Source: a bacterium SCSIO 12741 (lineage in GTDB: Bacteria; Bacteroidota; Bacteroidia; Flavobacteriales_G; Salibacteraceae). Taken from it: DNA of 64,000 nucleotides. Below, piece after piece: positions 8,708 through 17,393 of this stretch; the stretch's first letter is position 1; every line of letters begins with the position of its first letter. The notes beneath the pieces were generated by a model. The model saw only the letters and a program-made list of their open reading frames with translations. It had not been told where the DNA came from and ran no database searches. The position numbers and the translations under genes are program-made. Location of the stretch: NCBI GenBank assembly GCA_024398055.1, contig CP073749.1:4712594-4776593 (forward strand), written 5' to 3'.

Positions 8708-9568
8708 ATGCGAATGAGTGCGTTTTCCATAGGCTTTCTGCTTCTTTTAATGGCTTTTGTTTCAAGTTCTGTTTCTGCGCAGGATACTTTGAATGAAGAT
8801 GAGTTGTTGGCGCTTATTGAGCGTTTTGCCACGGTAAAAGACATGCCTTATATCTGTGAGCAGCCGGGTCGTAGTCCGCGTGGGTGCGGTGATCCGGTGA
8901 TTTGGGAAGCGGTACAACAAAAGGAGGCCATTATTCCTTATCTGCTGGATCATTTGGACGATACCACCACTACTCCTGCACCGGTTCCCTACTTTGGGTC
9001 AAACTATACCGTAGCCGATATTTCTTATGCTGTTTTCTCCACCATCGTTTGGGACCTTCCTACCCTGGATATGGCTGAGGATCCGGAAAAGCCGGAAAAG
9101 CGAAATGGTATTTGGGGCTATTGGAATTATACCCGTCGGAGCCTGCAAAACCGAAAAGACTTTAAGCAAAGGGTTATTGATTGGTACAAAGAGCATGAGG
9201 ATAGCTTGGTTTGGATCAACAGTCCGGATATCAATATTTGCGAATGCTTGTTTGACCATCCTAACAAAGGACACTATGAAGTTCAGAAATACCTGACCCA
9301 GTTTAAAGCCCGGGTAGTTGAATCGGCGAAACATGAGGATTTACCGAATCACCGCTTGGTTAAATTGGAAGTGCTATCCGTTATTCAATACGATCCTGCA
9401 GAAGGAGAAAACGCCCGCCTGTTGAATCAAAAGAGGCAATTCATTTGGGTGGTAGAAACCGGTACACCGGTCTTGTTTGAAGGTGGTGAATACCGGGTAA
9501 GAATACCCTCCATGGAGGGCGAATATTACCGGGTGGACCCGAAAGAAGTTCGCAACCTCGGCTCTTAA
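8708..9568 (+). CDS. Hypothetical secreted protein
   Basis: Not recognised. The 286-residue product starts with a signal peptide ending near VSSSVSAQD. The mature part contains CEQPGRSPRGCGDPVIW, a DISYAVFSTIVWD segment and a basic, aromatic stretch (GYWNYTRRSLQNRKDFKQR). Two further cysteines lie in ICECLFDH, so disulfides are likely. I took the ATG at 8708; the ATG at 8714 is an alternative and fits better if the promoter candidate just upstream is real. Its stop overlaps the stop of the convergent Rieske/TPP gene: both TAA codons share the same TTAA at 9565-9568. Confidence 0.7.
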   Translation: MRMSAFSIGFLLLLMAFVSSSVSAQDTLNEDELLALIERFATVKDMPYICEQPGRSPRGCGDPVIWEAVQQKEAIIPYLLDHLDDTTTTPAPVPYFGSNYTVADISYAVFSTIVWDLPTLDMAEDPEKPEKRNGIWGYWNYTRRSLQNRKDFKQRVIDWYKEHEDSLVWINSPDINICECLFDHPNKGHYEVQKYLTQFKARVVESAKHEDLPNHRLVKLEVLSVIQYDPAEGENARLLNQKRQFIWVVETGTPVLFEGGEYRVRIPSMEGEYYRVDPKEVRNLGS

Positions 9569-11508
9569 ATCAAAGCCACATCTGTGATCACCTCGAGCAG
9601 AGCTGGCCCCGGATGACTCAATACTCTTTGCAGTGCACTTTCCAGGTCGTCTCGATCACTTACTCTTATTCCTAATGCACCACAGCCCTGGGCGTAATCG
9701 GCAAAATGCGGATTGCTAAGATCGGTAGCCCAAACGTCGAAATGCCCCGCTCGTTGCTCCTTGGATATTTTACCCAATTCGTTATTGTTCAATATAATCG
9801 CCTTGATACCCATGTTGTATTTGACAGCTGTGGTAATCTCCGCCAGGTATTGGCAAAAGCCACCATCACCCGCCACGGCGATTACCGGTCTCTCCCCTTC
9901 TGTAGCTGCCCAGGCACCCAAAGCTGCCGGATAGGCAAACCCGATAGATCCGAGGTATCCTGACATCAAAAAGGAATGTTGCTTGCACTCAAAATACCGG
10001 CCGAAGGAATAGGCATTGTTTCCCACATCTACACACATAACGGCATTTTCCGGAGCCCATCGGCTCAAAGCATCGAACACGGCAATGGAACTAATACCCG
10101 AGCCGCGATCATCTTGCAATCGTTTTTGTTTTTCGGCCTTCCAGATGGCTTTTCGTTCCGCAATTTCCGGCAGTTGATCCACCTTATCCCATTGGGTAAT
10201 TTGCTCCTGCAGTAAGGAAACAGTCACTGATATTTCACCCCAAACGGCTGCATCAATGGCATGAAACTTACTCAAGGCCAAAGGGTCAAAATCGATTTGT
10301 ATGGTTTTCTTCTTGGGTGTAATGCCGGTGTGGTTAGAAAACGAAGCTCCTATTACGATAAGTAGATCTGACTCATTCATAAACCAGGAGGCTATCGGTG
10401 TACCGCTTCGTCCTAAAACTCCACATCCTTGAGGGTGATCATCGGCAATTTGCCCCTTTCCTTTGAAAGTGGTCAACACGGGGCATTTGAGCCTTTCGGC
10501 CAGAGCAATAACATCCTCCGTATGAAAACGGGCACCATGTCCCATGATGATAACGGGGCGCTTAGATTCCTCGATCAATTGGAGGGCTTGCTCCAAGCTT
10601 TCTTTAGGGGGTGCAATAGTCATCGGGGTAATTCTGCCAGCCGCCGTTCCCGGTTGACTGTTCGTAGCGGGTAGCTCTTGAACTTCATCCGGAAAAGTAA
10701 GATGTGAAACATCGCGATTAAGTAAGGCGTGCTTAACGGCCAAACTCATCAATTCGCTGTGTTTGCTGCGGTGTTGCACCCGGTGATTAAACTGCGCTAC
10801 CGAGTGAAAGGCATTTACCAAGTCGATTTCCTGAAAATTTCCCGTGCCCACTACTTGGGTGGCGACTTGCCCGGTTAGCGCCAAAAGCGGGGCCCGATCA
10901 ACCTTGGCATCCCACATACCCGTATACATATTGGTGGAACCCGGCCCGGCAATAGCAAAACAGGCCGCAGGTTTTCCCGTAAGTTTACCATAAGCCGAAG
11001 CGGCAAAAGAAGCAGCTCCCTCGTGTCGAATTCCGTAGAACTTTAAGTTTCCTTTTTCTTCCTGCCTTCTCATGGCATCTGCCAACCCGAGATTGGAGTG
11101 CCCAACCATTCCAAAAACCCGATTCACTCCCCAGTTGATCATCGTCTCCACCATCACATCCGATACGGTTTGTTCATGTGGCGCTTCTTCTTCAATGCCT
11201 ACCCAAAGCGCTTCATCTTCCCATTTGACCTCATAAGTCGGTACACCATCGTCGTAGCCACCAGGAGGTTTTCCGGTACATGGATTAAAATCCCATCCGT
11301 GCCAGGGACAACGCAACAAACCGTTTTCAATACTCCCTTCTCCCAAGGGACCACCTTGATGCGGGCAGCGGTTGTTTAAGGCGTGAAATTCGCCATCAAC
11401 GTGGGTAAGACAAATGCCGGTGTGGCCAGCCGTAACGCTCATAACCCGGCCTTCGGGTAAGTCGGCTTTGTTTTCCAAAACGCGGTGCCAGACGATCTTC
11501 TTTTCCAT
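9565..11508 (-). CDS. Rieske [2Fe-2S] domain fused to a thiamine-pyrophosphate enzyme (pyruvate oxidase/acetolactate synthase-like)
   Basis: A 647-residue fusion. Residues about 5-105 form a complete Rieske domain with cluster ligands C48-x-H50 and C67-x2-H70 (RCPHQGG and RCPWHGW). From about 115 onward is a full three-part TPP enzyme. The catalytic glutamate is E163 in GIRHEGAASFA, followed by AGPGSTNMYTG and the TPP/Mg motif beginning GDGGF near residue 547 and ending in NNN. The nearest family by motif is the PoxB/acetolactate synthase group; GNFQEIDLVNAF resembles pyruvate oxidases. The Rieske part could pass electrons from the TPP adduct to an acceptor in place of a quinone site, but that is inference. 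It lacks a signal peptide and is monocistronic. The substrate (pyruvate, oxalyl-type or other 2-oxo acid) cannot be fixed. Confidence 0.85.
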   Translation of the reverse strand: MEKKIVWHRVLENKADLPEGRVMSVTAGHTGICLTHVDGEFHALNNRCPHQGGPLGEGSIENGLLRCPWHGWDFNPCTGKPPGGYDDGVPTYEVKWEDEALWVGIEEEAPHEQTVSDVMVETMINWGVNRVFGMVGHSNLGLADAMRRQEEKGNLKFYGIRHEGAASFAASAYGKLTGKPAACFAIAGPGSTNMYTGMWDAKVDRAPLLALTGQVATQVVGTGNFQEIDLVNAFHSVAQFNHRVQHRSKHSELMSLAVKHALLNRDVSHLTFPDEVQELPATNSQPGTAAGRITPMTIAPPKESLEQALQLIEESKRPVIIMGHGARFHTEDVIALAERLKCPVLTTFKGKGQIADDHPQGCGVLGRSGTPIASWFMNESDLLIVIGASFSNHTGITPKKKTIQIDFDPLALSKFHAIDAAVWGEISVTVSLLQEQITQWDKVDQLPEIAERKAIWKAEKQKRLQDDRGSGISSIAVFDALSRWAPENAVMCVDVGNNAYSFGRYFECKQHSFLMSGYLGSIGFAYPAALGAWAATEGERPVIAVAGDGGFCQYLAEITTAVKYNMGIKAIILNNNELGKISKEQRAGHFDVWATDLSNPHFADYAQGCGALGIRVSDRDDLESALQRVLSHPGPALLEVITDVALI

Positions 11509-11790
11509 GGTAGAGAATTTGAACCAATCTAGGAAGTTTTAGGCAGAATTAAAACAGATCATACGAGGAAATCCGGCAATGGCAGTCTGGTCGACAAATG
11601 CTTGTAATAAGTGCCCCACACATTCATTCCATTTTATTTGTCAATAGGTATCAGACTGGCCCACAATAAAAAATTTGGAAGAACGTTGCGCAAACCGTCG
11701 CATATTGAACCTTGTAAGGTAGTTAGACCAAATAAGTAATTAACCTTATTGAAGAACCACCAAAGCCTGTTCTTCCTCGGACATCTAACT

Positions 11791-13263
11791 ATGCAAAACC
11801 GGCTTCTACACATCCTTCCCTACCTGCTATTGGCACTTTTACTGGCCGTTCCCTTTTTCGGACACCTGGATACCCTTTGTTTTCGAACGTGGGATGAATC
11901 TCGCCTGGCGATGAATGCTTTTGAAATGGCCGAGCACGGAAATCCTTTTGTAACCCACTACAAGGGCGCTCCCGATATGTGGAATACCAAACCTCCGTTG
12001 ATGATCTGGCTTCAGGTCTTCTGGATTAAAGTGATCGGTGCAAACGAGATTGCTACTCGCCTGCCTTCCATTCTGGCTTCCTTGTTTACCTGTGTTTTGC
12101 TGCTCTTGTTTAGCCACCGTTACCTGAAAAAGCCCTGGTTTGGTTTCATCGCTGTAATGGTATTGATGACCAGCTATGGTTATGTGATCGATCACGGCAT
12201 CCGATTTGGCGAATATGATTCCCTACTCGCCCTATTTACCACGATCTATTGCCTCAGTTTTTACTTGTGGCATGAAAAGGCCAAGCCCTTTTATCTCTAT
12301 GTTTTTTTCGTGGGATTAACGCTGGCCGTTTTAAGCAAGAGCATTGCCGGATTGTTTCTCCTTCCCGGACTTTTTCTGTACACCCTCTGGAACCGAAAGC
12401 TGCTTGTTTTGCTCAGGCAAAAGGGACTTTATATAGGCCTATTAGGCTTTCTTATCGCCGTTGCTGGCTTTTACCTCATTCGTGAATCTCAGAATCCGGG
12501 TTATCTCCTTGCCGTTTGGAAAAATGAATTGGGCGGTCGCTACAACACCGTCATCGAGGGGCATCAGGGAGAGTTTGATCTTTACTACAACTACCTGCAG
12601 GATTACGGGTTTCAGCATTGGTTTGTGGTTATTCCGGTTGGAGCCATTATCGGTTGGGTACATCGCCATGCCCGCTTCAATCGACTGGCCACCTTTTCGA
12701 GCCTACTGGTACTGAGTTTTATACTCATTCTATCTCTGGCAGAAACCAAGATCAGGTGGTACCTCATTCCGATTTACCCCTTCTTGAGTTTACTGGTGGC
12801 CATTGCCATCTATCACCTCTTTGACTTATTGAAAGAAAGCCGAAAATTGAGGTATCAGGTATTACCCTTTATGGGCTTGTTTGTGATTTTTGCCACGCCT
12901 TATCAGACTTTGTGGGACCAGACCTACATTCCCAAAGACAAAGGTTTTGACGCTGTTTACTACGAAACCAATTACCTGCTGCGCGACGCCCTTCGGGGCA
13001 AAGCGGATTTAGATGGCTATTACGTCCTGTATGATGGCTATCGAGCAGATACGGAATGCTACTTTTTTATGTTGAACCAAAAGGGCGTTCAGGTCGAATT
13101 TAAAGATTGGAAGAAGTTAGCATTTGGCGATCGCGTCATTGTGCAACAACCCAAGCTTAAAACCTACCTGGACGAGCATTACCACTACCAAATATTAAGT
13201 CAATCCAAACACCTCCTAACAGCCAAAATCTATGGACAAAAAAACCAACATCCGGACGCCTGA
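11791..13263 (+). CDS. Glycosyltransferase family 39 (ArnT-like) membrane protein
   Basis: A 490-residue integral membrane protein with about a dozen hydrophobic helices. The first periplasmic loop has the GT39/PMT acidic motif TWDESRLAMNAFEMAEHG and the NTKPPLMIWLQ segment typical of ArnT-type enzymes, which transfer a sugar from a polyprenyl phosphate carrier to lipid A or another surface acceptor. The ATG at 11791 (MQNRLLHILPYL) is preferred over a TTG 42 bases upstream because it starts just before the first helix. The 3' end overlaps the following GT2 gene by 32 bases, so the pair is co-translated. The GT2 probably makes the polyprenyl-phosphate sugar used by this enzyme. Confidence 0.85.
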   Translation: MQNRLLHILPYLLLALLLAVPFFGHLDTLCFRTWDESRLAMNAFEMAEHGNPFVTHYKGAPDMWNTKPPLMIWLQVFWIKVIGANEIATRLPSILASLFTCVLLLLFSHRYLKKPWFGFIAVMVLMTSYGYVIDHGIRFGEYDSLLALFTTIYCLSFYLWHEKAKPFYLYVFFVGLTLAVLSKSIAGLFLLPGLFLYTLWNRKLLVLLRQKGLYIGLLGFLIAVAGFYLIRESQNPGYLLAVWKNELGGRYNTVIEGHQGEFDLYYNYLQDYGFQHWFVVIPVGAIIGWVHRHARFNRLATFSSLLVLSFILILSLAETKIRWYLIPIYPFLSLLVAIAIYHLFDLLKESRKLRYQVLPFMGLFVIFATPYQTLWDQTYIPKDKGFDAVYYETNYLLRDALRGKADLDGYYVLYDGYRADTECYFFMLNQKGVQVEFKDWKKLAFGDRVIVQQPKLKTYLDEHYHYQILSQSKHLLTAKIYGQKNQHPDA

Positions 13264-14203
13264 TCTATCCGTTGTGATTCCCATCTACAATGAGCAGGAT
13301 TCACTTTTTGAACTTCACAACCGCCTGAAGCATACCCTTGAAAATCTAAAAGTCAGCTGGGAAATTCTCTTAGTGAATGACGGAAGTAAGGACCGGTCGA
13401 TTGAAATCATTCGAATACTAAGCCAACGGGACGAACGCATCAAATACCTGCACTTTAACCGCAATTTTGGTCACCAAATAGCCGTGGCGGCCGGGTTGGA
13501 TCATGCTCAAGGTAAAGCCATAGTCATTATGGATGGAGACTTGCAAGATCCTCCTGAACTCATTCCCAAACTCTACGCTGCTCACCGCTCTGGTCATGAC
13601 ATAGTGGGTGCGCGAAGAAAGATGCGTAAAGGTGAAACGGCGTTCAAAACATCCACTGCCCGCTTGTTTTACCGCCTGCTCAATCAAATCACTTCGGTAG
13701 ACATTCCATTAGACACAGGCGACTTTAGACTCATTAGCAGACGAGTGGTGAATACACTAAGGCAGATGCCCGAAAAGACGAAATTTTTTCGGGGGCAAAT
13801 AGCCTGGACCGGATTTCCGTCTACCGAAGTACTATTTGATCGAGATGAGCGGAAATATGGAAAAACGGGTTACCCACTGTGGAAGATGATGCGTTTTGCG
13901 ATGGACGGGGTTACTGGATTTTCCACCGCTCCACTTCGCCTTGTGACTCAAATGGGCTTTTTGTTTTCCTTCCTTTCGTTCCTCATAATTCTTTACGCCG
14001 GCTACTCCCACTTCATTTTGGAAAGGACCATTGCTGGCTGGACATCCATTGTGGTGAGCACCATGTTTATTGGTGGTGTGCAGTTGATTTCGATTGGCAT
14101 TTTGGGTAATTATTTGAGCCGGATTCATCGCAACGTGCAGGGGCGGCCGCTTTATGTGATTACTGAACAATCGGAGAGGTTTGTTTTGAATTCTGAATTT
14201 TGA
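13232..14203 (+). CDS. Glycosyltransferase family 2, polyprenyl-phosphate sugar synthase (DPM1/GtrB/ArnC-like)
   Basis: A 323-residue protein. The GT-A domain is at about 10-230: LSVVIPIYNEQDSL, the nucleotide-binding LLVNDGSKD, the metal-binding DGD (D101, D103) and QDPPE at 105-109, all diagnostic of the dolichol-phosphate mannosyltransferase-like branch. Two transmembrane helices at about 235-305 anchor it in the inner membrane. It should load a sugar from a nucleotide donor onto undecaprenyl phosphate. The overlap with the GT39 gene supports a two-step pathway: GT2 charges the carrier and GT39 transfers the sugar outside the membrane. The sugar itself cannot be read from the sequence. Confidence 0.88.
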   Translation: MDKKTNIRTPDLSVVIPIYNEQDSLFELHNRLKHTLENLKVSWEILLVNDGSKDRSIEIIRILSQRDERIKYLHFNRNFGHQIAVAAGLDHAQGKAIVIMDGDLQDPPELIPKLYAAHRSGHDIVGARRKMRKGETAFKTSTARLFYRLLNQITSVDIPLDTGDFRLISRRVVNTLRQMPEKTKFFRGQIAWTGFPSTEVLFDRDERKYGKTGYPLWKMMRFAMDGVTGFSTAPLRLVTQMGFLFSFLSFLIILYAGYSHFILERTIAGWTSIVVSTMFIGGVQLISIGILGNYLSRIHRNVQGRPLYVITEQSERFVLNSEF

Positions 14204-14230
14204 ATTCTGATGTTTTGGGGTTAATGCTTT

Positions 14231-16063
14231 TTACTTTGTCTTGAAGCTGTAGATCGTTAATCCAATGGAACCTGTGATTAGATAGTCTAAGCGGTTTCGG
14301 GTGATTCCCGTACCGAAGTCTATGCCTTGGTAGAAATGGACTCCAAAGGTTGGCAATAACTTTCCGGAGACTTGCTTTTTGAATCCAGGTTCGGCCGACA
14401 CACCTATACCGAGATTAGATAAAGCGTATTTTTCCTCATCAAATTGAACATACTTGGAGTAATAGTCCACATCGAGGTAGAAGTTGTAGTTGTTTTTAAA
14501 TAACCCGCCCTTGTTATAACTCGAAAAAGAGGCCAACCATAAACCCAATCCGAACTTGAAGTTGGGAGCCAAATCCTGGTATAAGCTGCTGTATTTAGAC
14601 GTGCTCAACTCCAAGCCTGCGGTAAATCGAAACAAGCTAAAACGATAAGCCAAACGGTAGTCAATGGCCAAAAAAGTGTTATCAAACTTCCAGGTGGAAT
14701 CAATCGTAAAGCTCTCGTACCCCACTGCCAATCCGGCATAGAGCGATGCGGCACCAATTCGCACATGATCAATATCGATAATGCTCGGGTCGTAGTTCAG
14801 GTGGTCGTTGCTTCCATTAAGAATCAAACGGTAATGTCCGACTGGAAGAGCCTTGTTAAAATGAAGAATGAGCGATGAATCCTGCCAATTCAGTTCGGCG
14901 CACAGGTCATTGGTTTCCTTGATTAACTTGAAACGATTACGACCAACCGAGTTGCTATCCAAGGTAAGTTCAAATTTCATGGGATGGCTCGTATCCTTGG
15001 AATCTTGAAGTTGATAAAACCCAGCATCAAGGTTAAAGTTACCAGACGTTGGATTGGGCTTGATCTTTAGCTTTACCGTACTTCCAAAAGTATTTAGCCC
15101 TTGTCGACCAAAATCTCCGTAGCTCACAATGCCCAGGTTTCTGGGAGAATGAACCTCCGTTTCTTCACGTTCCAATATGATTTGACCTCGTTTTCTGGAT
15201 CGAATGGTGGGAAAGGTAAAATGAGCGCTATCGATTCCGTCAAATACACTGACCAATACCTGGTAGTCTTGTTCGGGTAAATCTGCCATTTCAAACAGTC
15301 CCTTTTGACCTTTAACCTTCACGGTATCAGAATCCGTTCGAAAAGTCCAATGGTACCACAGATCGGAACTGTCAGAATCGAAGTCAGAAACATTTGCTCT
15401 GAGCTTAAAGGGTTTACCCGATTCTACCCATACCTCCTGGCCACCTGCATTATTGGGCACCCAGGAATCATTGATGTAAAGCTGAGCATCGGGAGGTCGA
15501 TTAGCCTCTGGAAAAACCTGCTTAAGCGTGTATTCCAAGCGAGTTTTGTAGTCCTTTTTTCGCGGATCGATGAACAAGCTCGATGATTCATACTTGATGG
15601 GGTCCAGCACATAGAGTCCCTTGTCATTCTGAATACGCTTGTACCGCCAGAATTGGATCTCCACCAATTCCTGAAATGTAGCAACGTGAATGACCAAAAA
15701 GGAAGTGTAGCCCCGTTGTAGAAACTTGGATATGCGATCTCGGTGATCTTTTAAAGCTTTGGGATTGGCTTGTTTTCCGCTGCTTCGGGTATAGCGATCG
15801 AAGATACCGTACTGAATTTTGAAATTTTCGTCGAAGGAATTGAAGTTAACTACTGTATCGAATAGAATGCTATCGTTTCGGGTCAGTTTGCGAAGCTGGG
15901 ATTCAATAGTCGGAATCACATATTGGTGGCTGTCGGCTGAATGCACATAATACATCAAAGCCCGAACCGAACTTGTTTGTTTGGTCTTAGTCTTGGGCTC
16001 GTCCTTCGCAAAACCGGTCACTCCCAGAATCAACCCGAGAAAAAGAATCAATCCGACTTTCAT
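14231..16063 (-). CDS. Unrecognised secreted protein with probable C-terminal outer-membrane barrel
   Basis: A 610-residue protein with a signal peptide (about 1-19, MKVGLILFLGLILGVTGFA). An N-terminal alpha/beta-looking region (about 30-200) contains SSVRALMYYVHSADSHQY and a hydrophobic strand SFLVIHVATFQEL. A beta-sandwich-like middle (about 205-290, with ANVSDFDSDSSDLWYHWTF) resembles PKD/Ig modules. The last 180 residues alternate aromatic and polar residues, end in LTIYSF, and look like an outer-membrane beta-barrel. I do not recognise the family. Its start overlaps the stop of the upstream membrane gene (ATGA), so the two form an operon and probably work together across the envelope. 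Confidence 0.7.
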   Translation of the reverse strand: MKVGLILFLGLILGVTGFAKDEPKTKTKQTSSVRALMYYVHSADSHQYVIPTIESQLRKLTRNDSILFDTVVNFNSFDENFKIQYGIFDRYTRSSGKQANPKALKDHRDRISKFLQRGYTSFLVIHVATFQELVEIQFWRYKRIQNDKGLYVLDPIKYESSSLFIDPRKKDYKTRLEYTLKQVFPEANRPPDAQLYINDSWVPNNAGGQEVWVESGKPFKLRANVSDFDSDSSDLWYHWTFRTDSDTVKVKGQKGLFEMADLPEQDYQVLVSVFDGIDSAHFTFPTIRSRKRGQIILEREETEVHSPRNLGIVSYGDFGRQGLNTFGSTVKLKIKPNPTSGNFNLDAGFYQLQDSKDTSHPMKFELTLDSNSVGRNRFKLIKETNDLCAELNWQDSSLILHFNKALPVGHYRLILNGSNDHLNYDPSIIDIDHVRIGAASLYAGLAVGYESFTIDSTWKFDNTFLAIDYRLAYRFSLFRFTAGLELSTSKYSSLYQDLAPNFKFGLGLWLASFSSYNKGGLFKNNYNFYLDVDYYSKYVQFDEEKYALSNLGIGVSAEPGFKKQVSGKLLPTFGVHFYQGIDFGTGITRNRLDYLITGSIGLTIYSFKTK

Positions 16064-16887
16064 TGGATACTTGGTTTTAGAAGGGGAAGAATGAGCGTAG
16101 ATAATGAATCCTGAATGTTATCTCGTTCCAAATAGTTGGAAACTCCTGAATGAATGTTTGCCATTATTTGGGCCTTGGAAACATCGATACCCGATGTGGC
16201 AGGAATACATCCTCCAGGTGACTTAAAGCACCTTCGGTTGTTAACTTTAATGCTAAATCCACCTCCGGAGTAGCGAAATCTGCCTGGTAAATCTCCTGGG
16301 TTAACCTGTCCCCCATTTTCCAGTTTGATCAGGTTTTTACTTCCCGATTTGTATTCCACTTCGGCCTCCGGAAGCGACGCCTGAATTAAATCGCCCAGGG
16401 CTTCGGCACCCGGACCAACAATAGACACCGAATAAGTGGTATCTCGGGGAACTTCACTTTGGATAGGAGTTATAGTCGGATCTGTGTCACCAGCAGTTGG
16501 TCCCGCCACGGCCGAAGATGGATGAATAGATTCAAAGAGATGCGGTTGATCAAACAGAGCTGCACTCATTAGGGTAAACATCACTCCAACCACCAAAACC
16601 GATACCGACCAAAAGAAAAACAACCCAATGATTCGTACATCTTTATCCGGTTCTACCCCATTTTTAATTTCCTTCGGGCTTCGGGTCATACTGGCGATTA
16701 AGATGATAATGACTGCCCCCGCCACCATAAAAAGAAAACCCAGAGCGACCACCATCCAGGGGATGTTCTCATTCTTTATCCAGCCATACACAATGACAAT
16801 GAGACCTATGACGGCTGCCACAGCCAGGAAATACTTGAGTTGGGGGACCTTCTTAGCCGCCGACTTATAGATATCAATGGGATTCAT
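16060..16887 (-). CDS. Unrecognised inner-membrane protein with periplasmic domain
   Basis: A 275-residue protein starting at the ATG at 16887 (MNPIDIYKSAAKK). A longer frame begins at a TTG 60 bases upstream and adds only polar residues. There are three transmembrane helices at about 19-37, 43-66 and 86-112. A soluble domain at about 130-275 has two close cysteines (RRCFKSPGGC), a GPGAEALGDLIQASLPEAEV helix and a C-terminal amphipathic segment. No catalytic motif was seen. It is translationally coupled to the 610-residue outer-membrane-type protein downstream, suggesting a two-protein envelope complex. The function is unknown. Confidence 0.65.
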   Translation of the reverse strand: MNPIDIYKSAAKKVPQLKYFLAVAAVIGLIVIVYGWIKNENIPWMVVALGFLFMVAGAVIIILIASMTRSPKEIKNGVEPDKDVRIIGLFFFWSVSVLVVGVMFTLMSAALFDQPHLFESIHPSSAVAGPTAGDTDPTITPIQSEVPRDTTYSVSIVGPGAEALGDLIQASLPEAEVEYKSGSKNLIKLENGGQVNPGDLPGRFRYSGGGFSIKVNNRRCFKSPGGCIPATSGIDVSKAQIMANIHSGVSNYLERDNIQDSLSTLILPLLKPSIQ

Positions 16888-17156
16888 ACGAATAAGGTTG
16901 ATAGCAATTTCTAAATCGAAGCTATCGTTCCTATCCCCATTTTCCAATAGGTATTTTTACGTGAATTGATTGGTAGCCAATGTTTTCGATGAGTGGGATT
17001 TTGGGGTCGAAAACGATATAACAAATCAGTCATTCAAAGACTTTTCCCATCGACATTTATTCCTCTAACCTCGTACCAATCAGATCATTTGAGAAAGCAT
17101 CCAAAAGAAGTGATCATAAATTATGATTATCATGCCTAAAATTCTATTGAAAAATT

Positions 17157-17164
17157 TATATTTG
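17157..17164 (+). promoter_or_regulatory. tRNA promoter -7 element (TATATTTG)
   Basis: An exact TAnnTTTG match, 44 bases before the tRNA. It is the only good candidate in the 321-base gap between 16887 and the tRNA, which otherwise holds nothing recognisable. Confidence 0.5.
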
Positions 17165-17208
17165 CACCCCGAATTTTGATCCTCAATTCGAGAGCAAAAT
17201 TCAAATTT

Positions 17209-17282
17209 GGCGAGGTAGCTCAGTTGGTTAGAGCGTCGGATTCATAACCCGGAGGCCGAGAGTTCAAATCTCTCTCTCGCTA
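17209..17282 (+). tRNA. tRNA-Met (anticodon CAT)
   Basis: A full cloverleaf: acceptor GGCGAGG with TCTCGCT (G-U at both ends), D-stem GCTC/GAGC, anticodon stem TCGGA/CCCGG with loop TTCATAA (CAT at 17243-17245), T-stem GAGAG/CTCTC with loop TTCAAAT, and discriminator A. CCA is not encoded. It lacks the three G-C pairs and the 1-72 mismatch of an initiator, so it is an elongator tRNA-Met or the tRNA-Ile that is modified at CAT. A terminator follows directly. Its last five bases and that terminator form the left copy of a 48-bp direct repeat. Confidence 0.93.
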
Positions 17283-17325
17283 CAAAAGAAAGTCGATCTG
17301 GAAACGGGTCGACTTTTTTTATGCC
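17278..17325 (+). repeat. 48-bp direct repeat, left copy (candidate attL)
   Basis: Exactly identical to 19818-19865. It covers the last five bases of the tRNA and the whole tRNA terminator. The core has inverted-repeat symmetry (AAAGTCGA and TCGACTTT), like many tyrosine-recombinase crossover sites. Confidence 0.85.
17287..17320 (+). terminator. tRNA Rho-independent terminator
   Basis: Stem AAAGTCGA/TCGACTTT with a 12-base loop followed by a T run (17314-17320). It sits directly after the tRNA. Confidence 0.8.
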
Positions 17326-17393
17326 TTCTATCTCCCTTGAATTTCATTGGATTTTGTGTTAGGTTTGAGTAACCCTTATTCTAAACTGTTAGT

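Noticed and set aside
9706-9963. Plus-strand frames opposite the Rieske/TPP gene
   Set aside because: They lie opposite strong domain-bearing sequence and have no family features, so they are antisense shadows.
17209-17282. Initiator tRNA assignment
   Set aside because: It lacks the 1-72 mismatch and the three G-C pairs of initiator anticodon stems.
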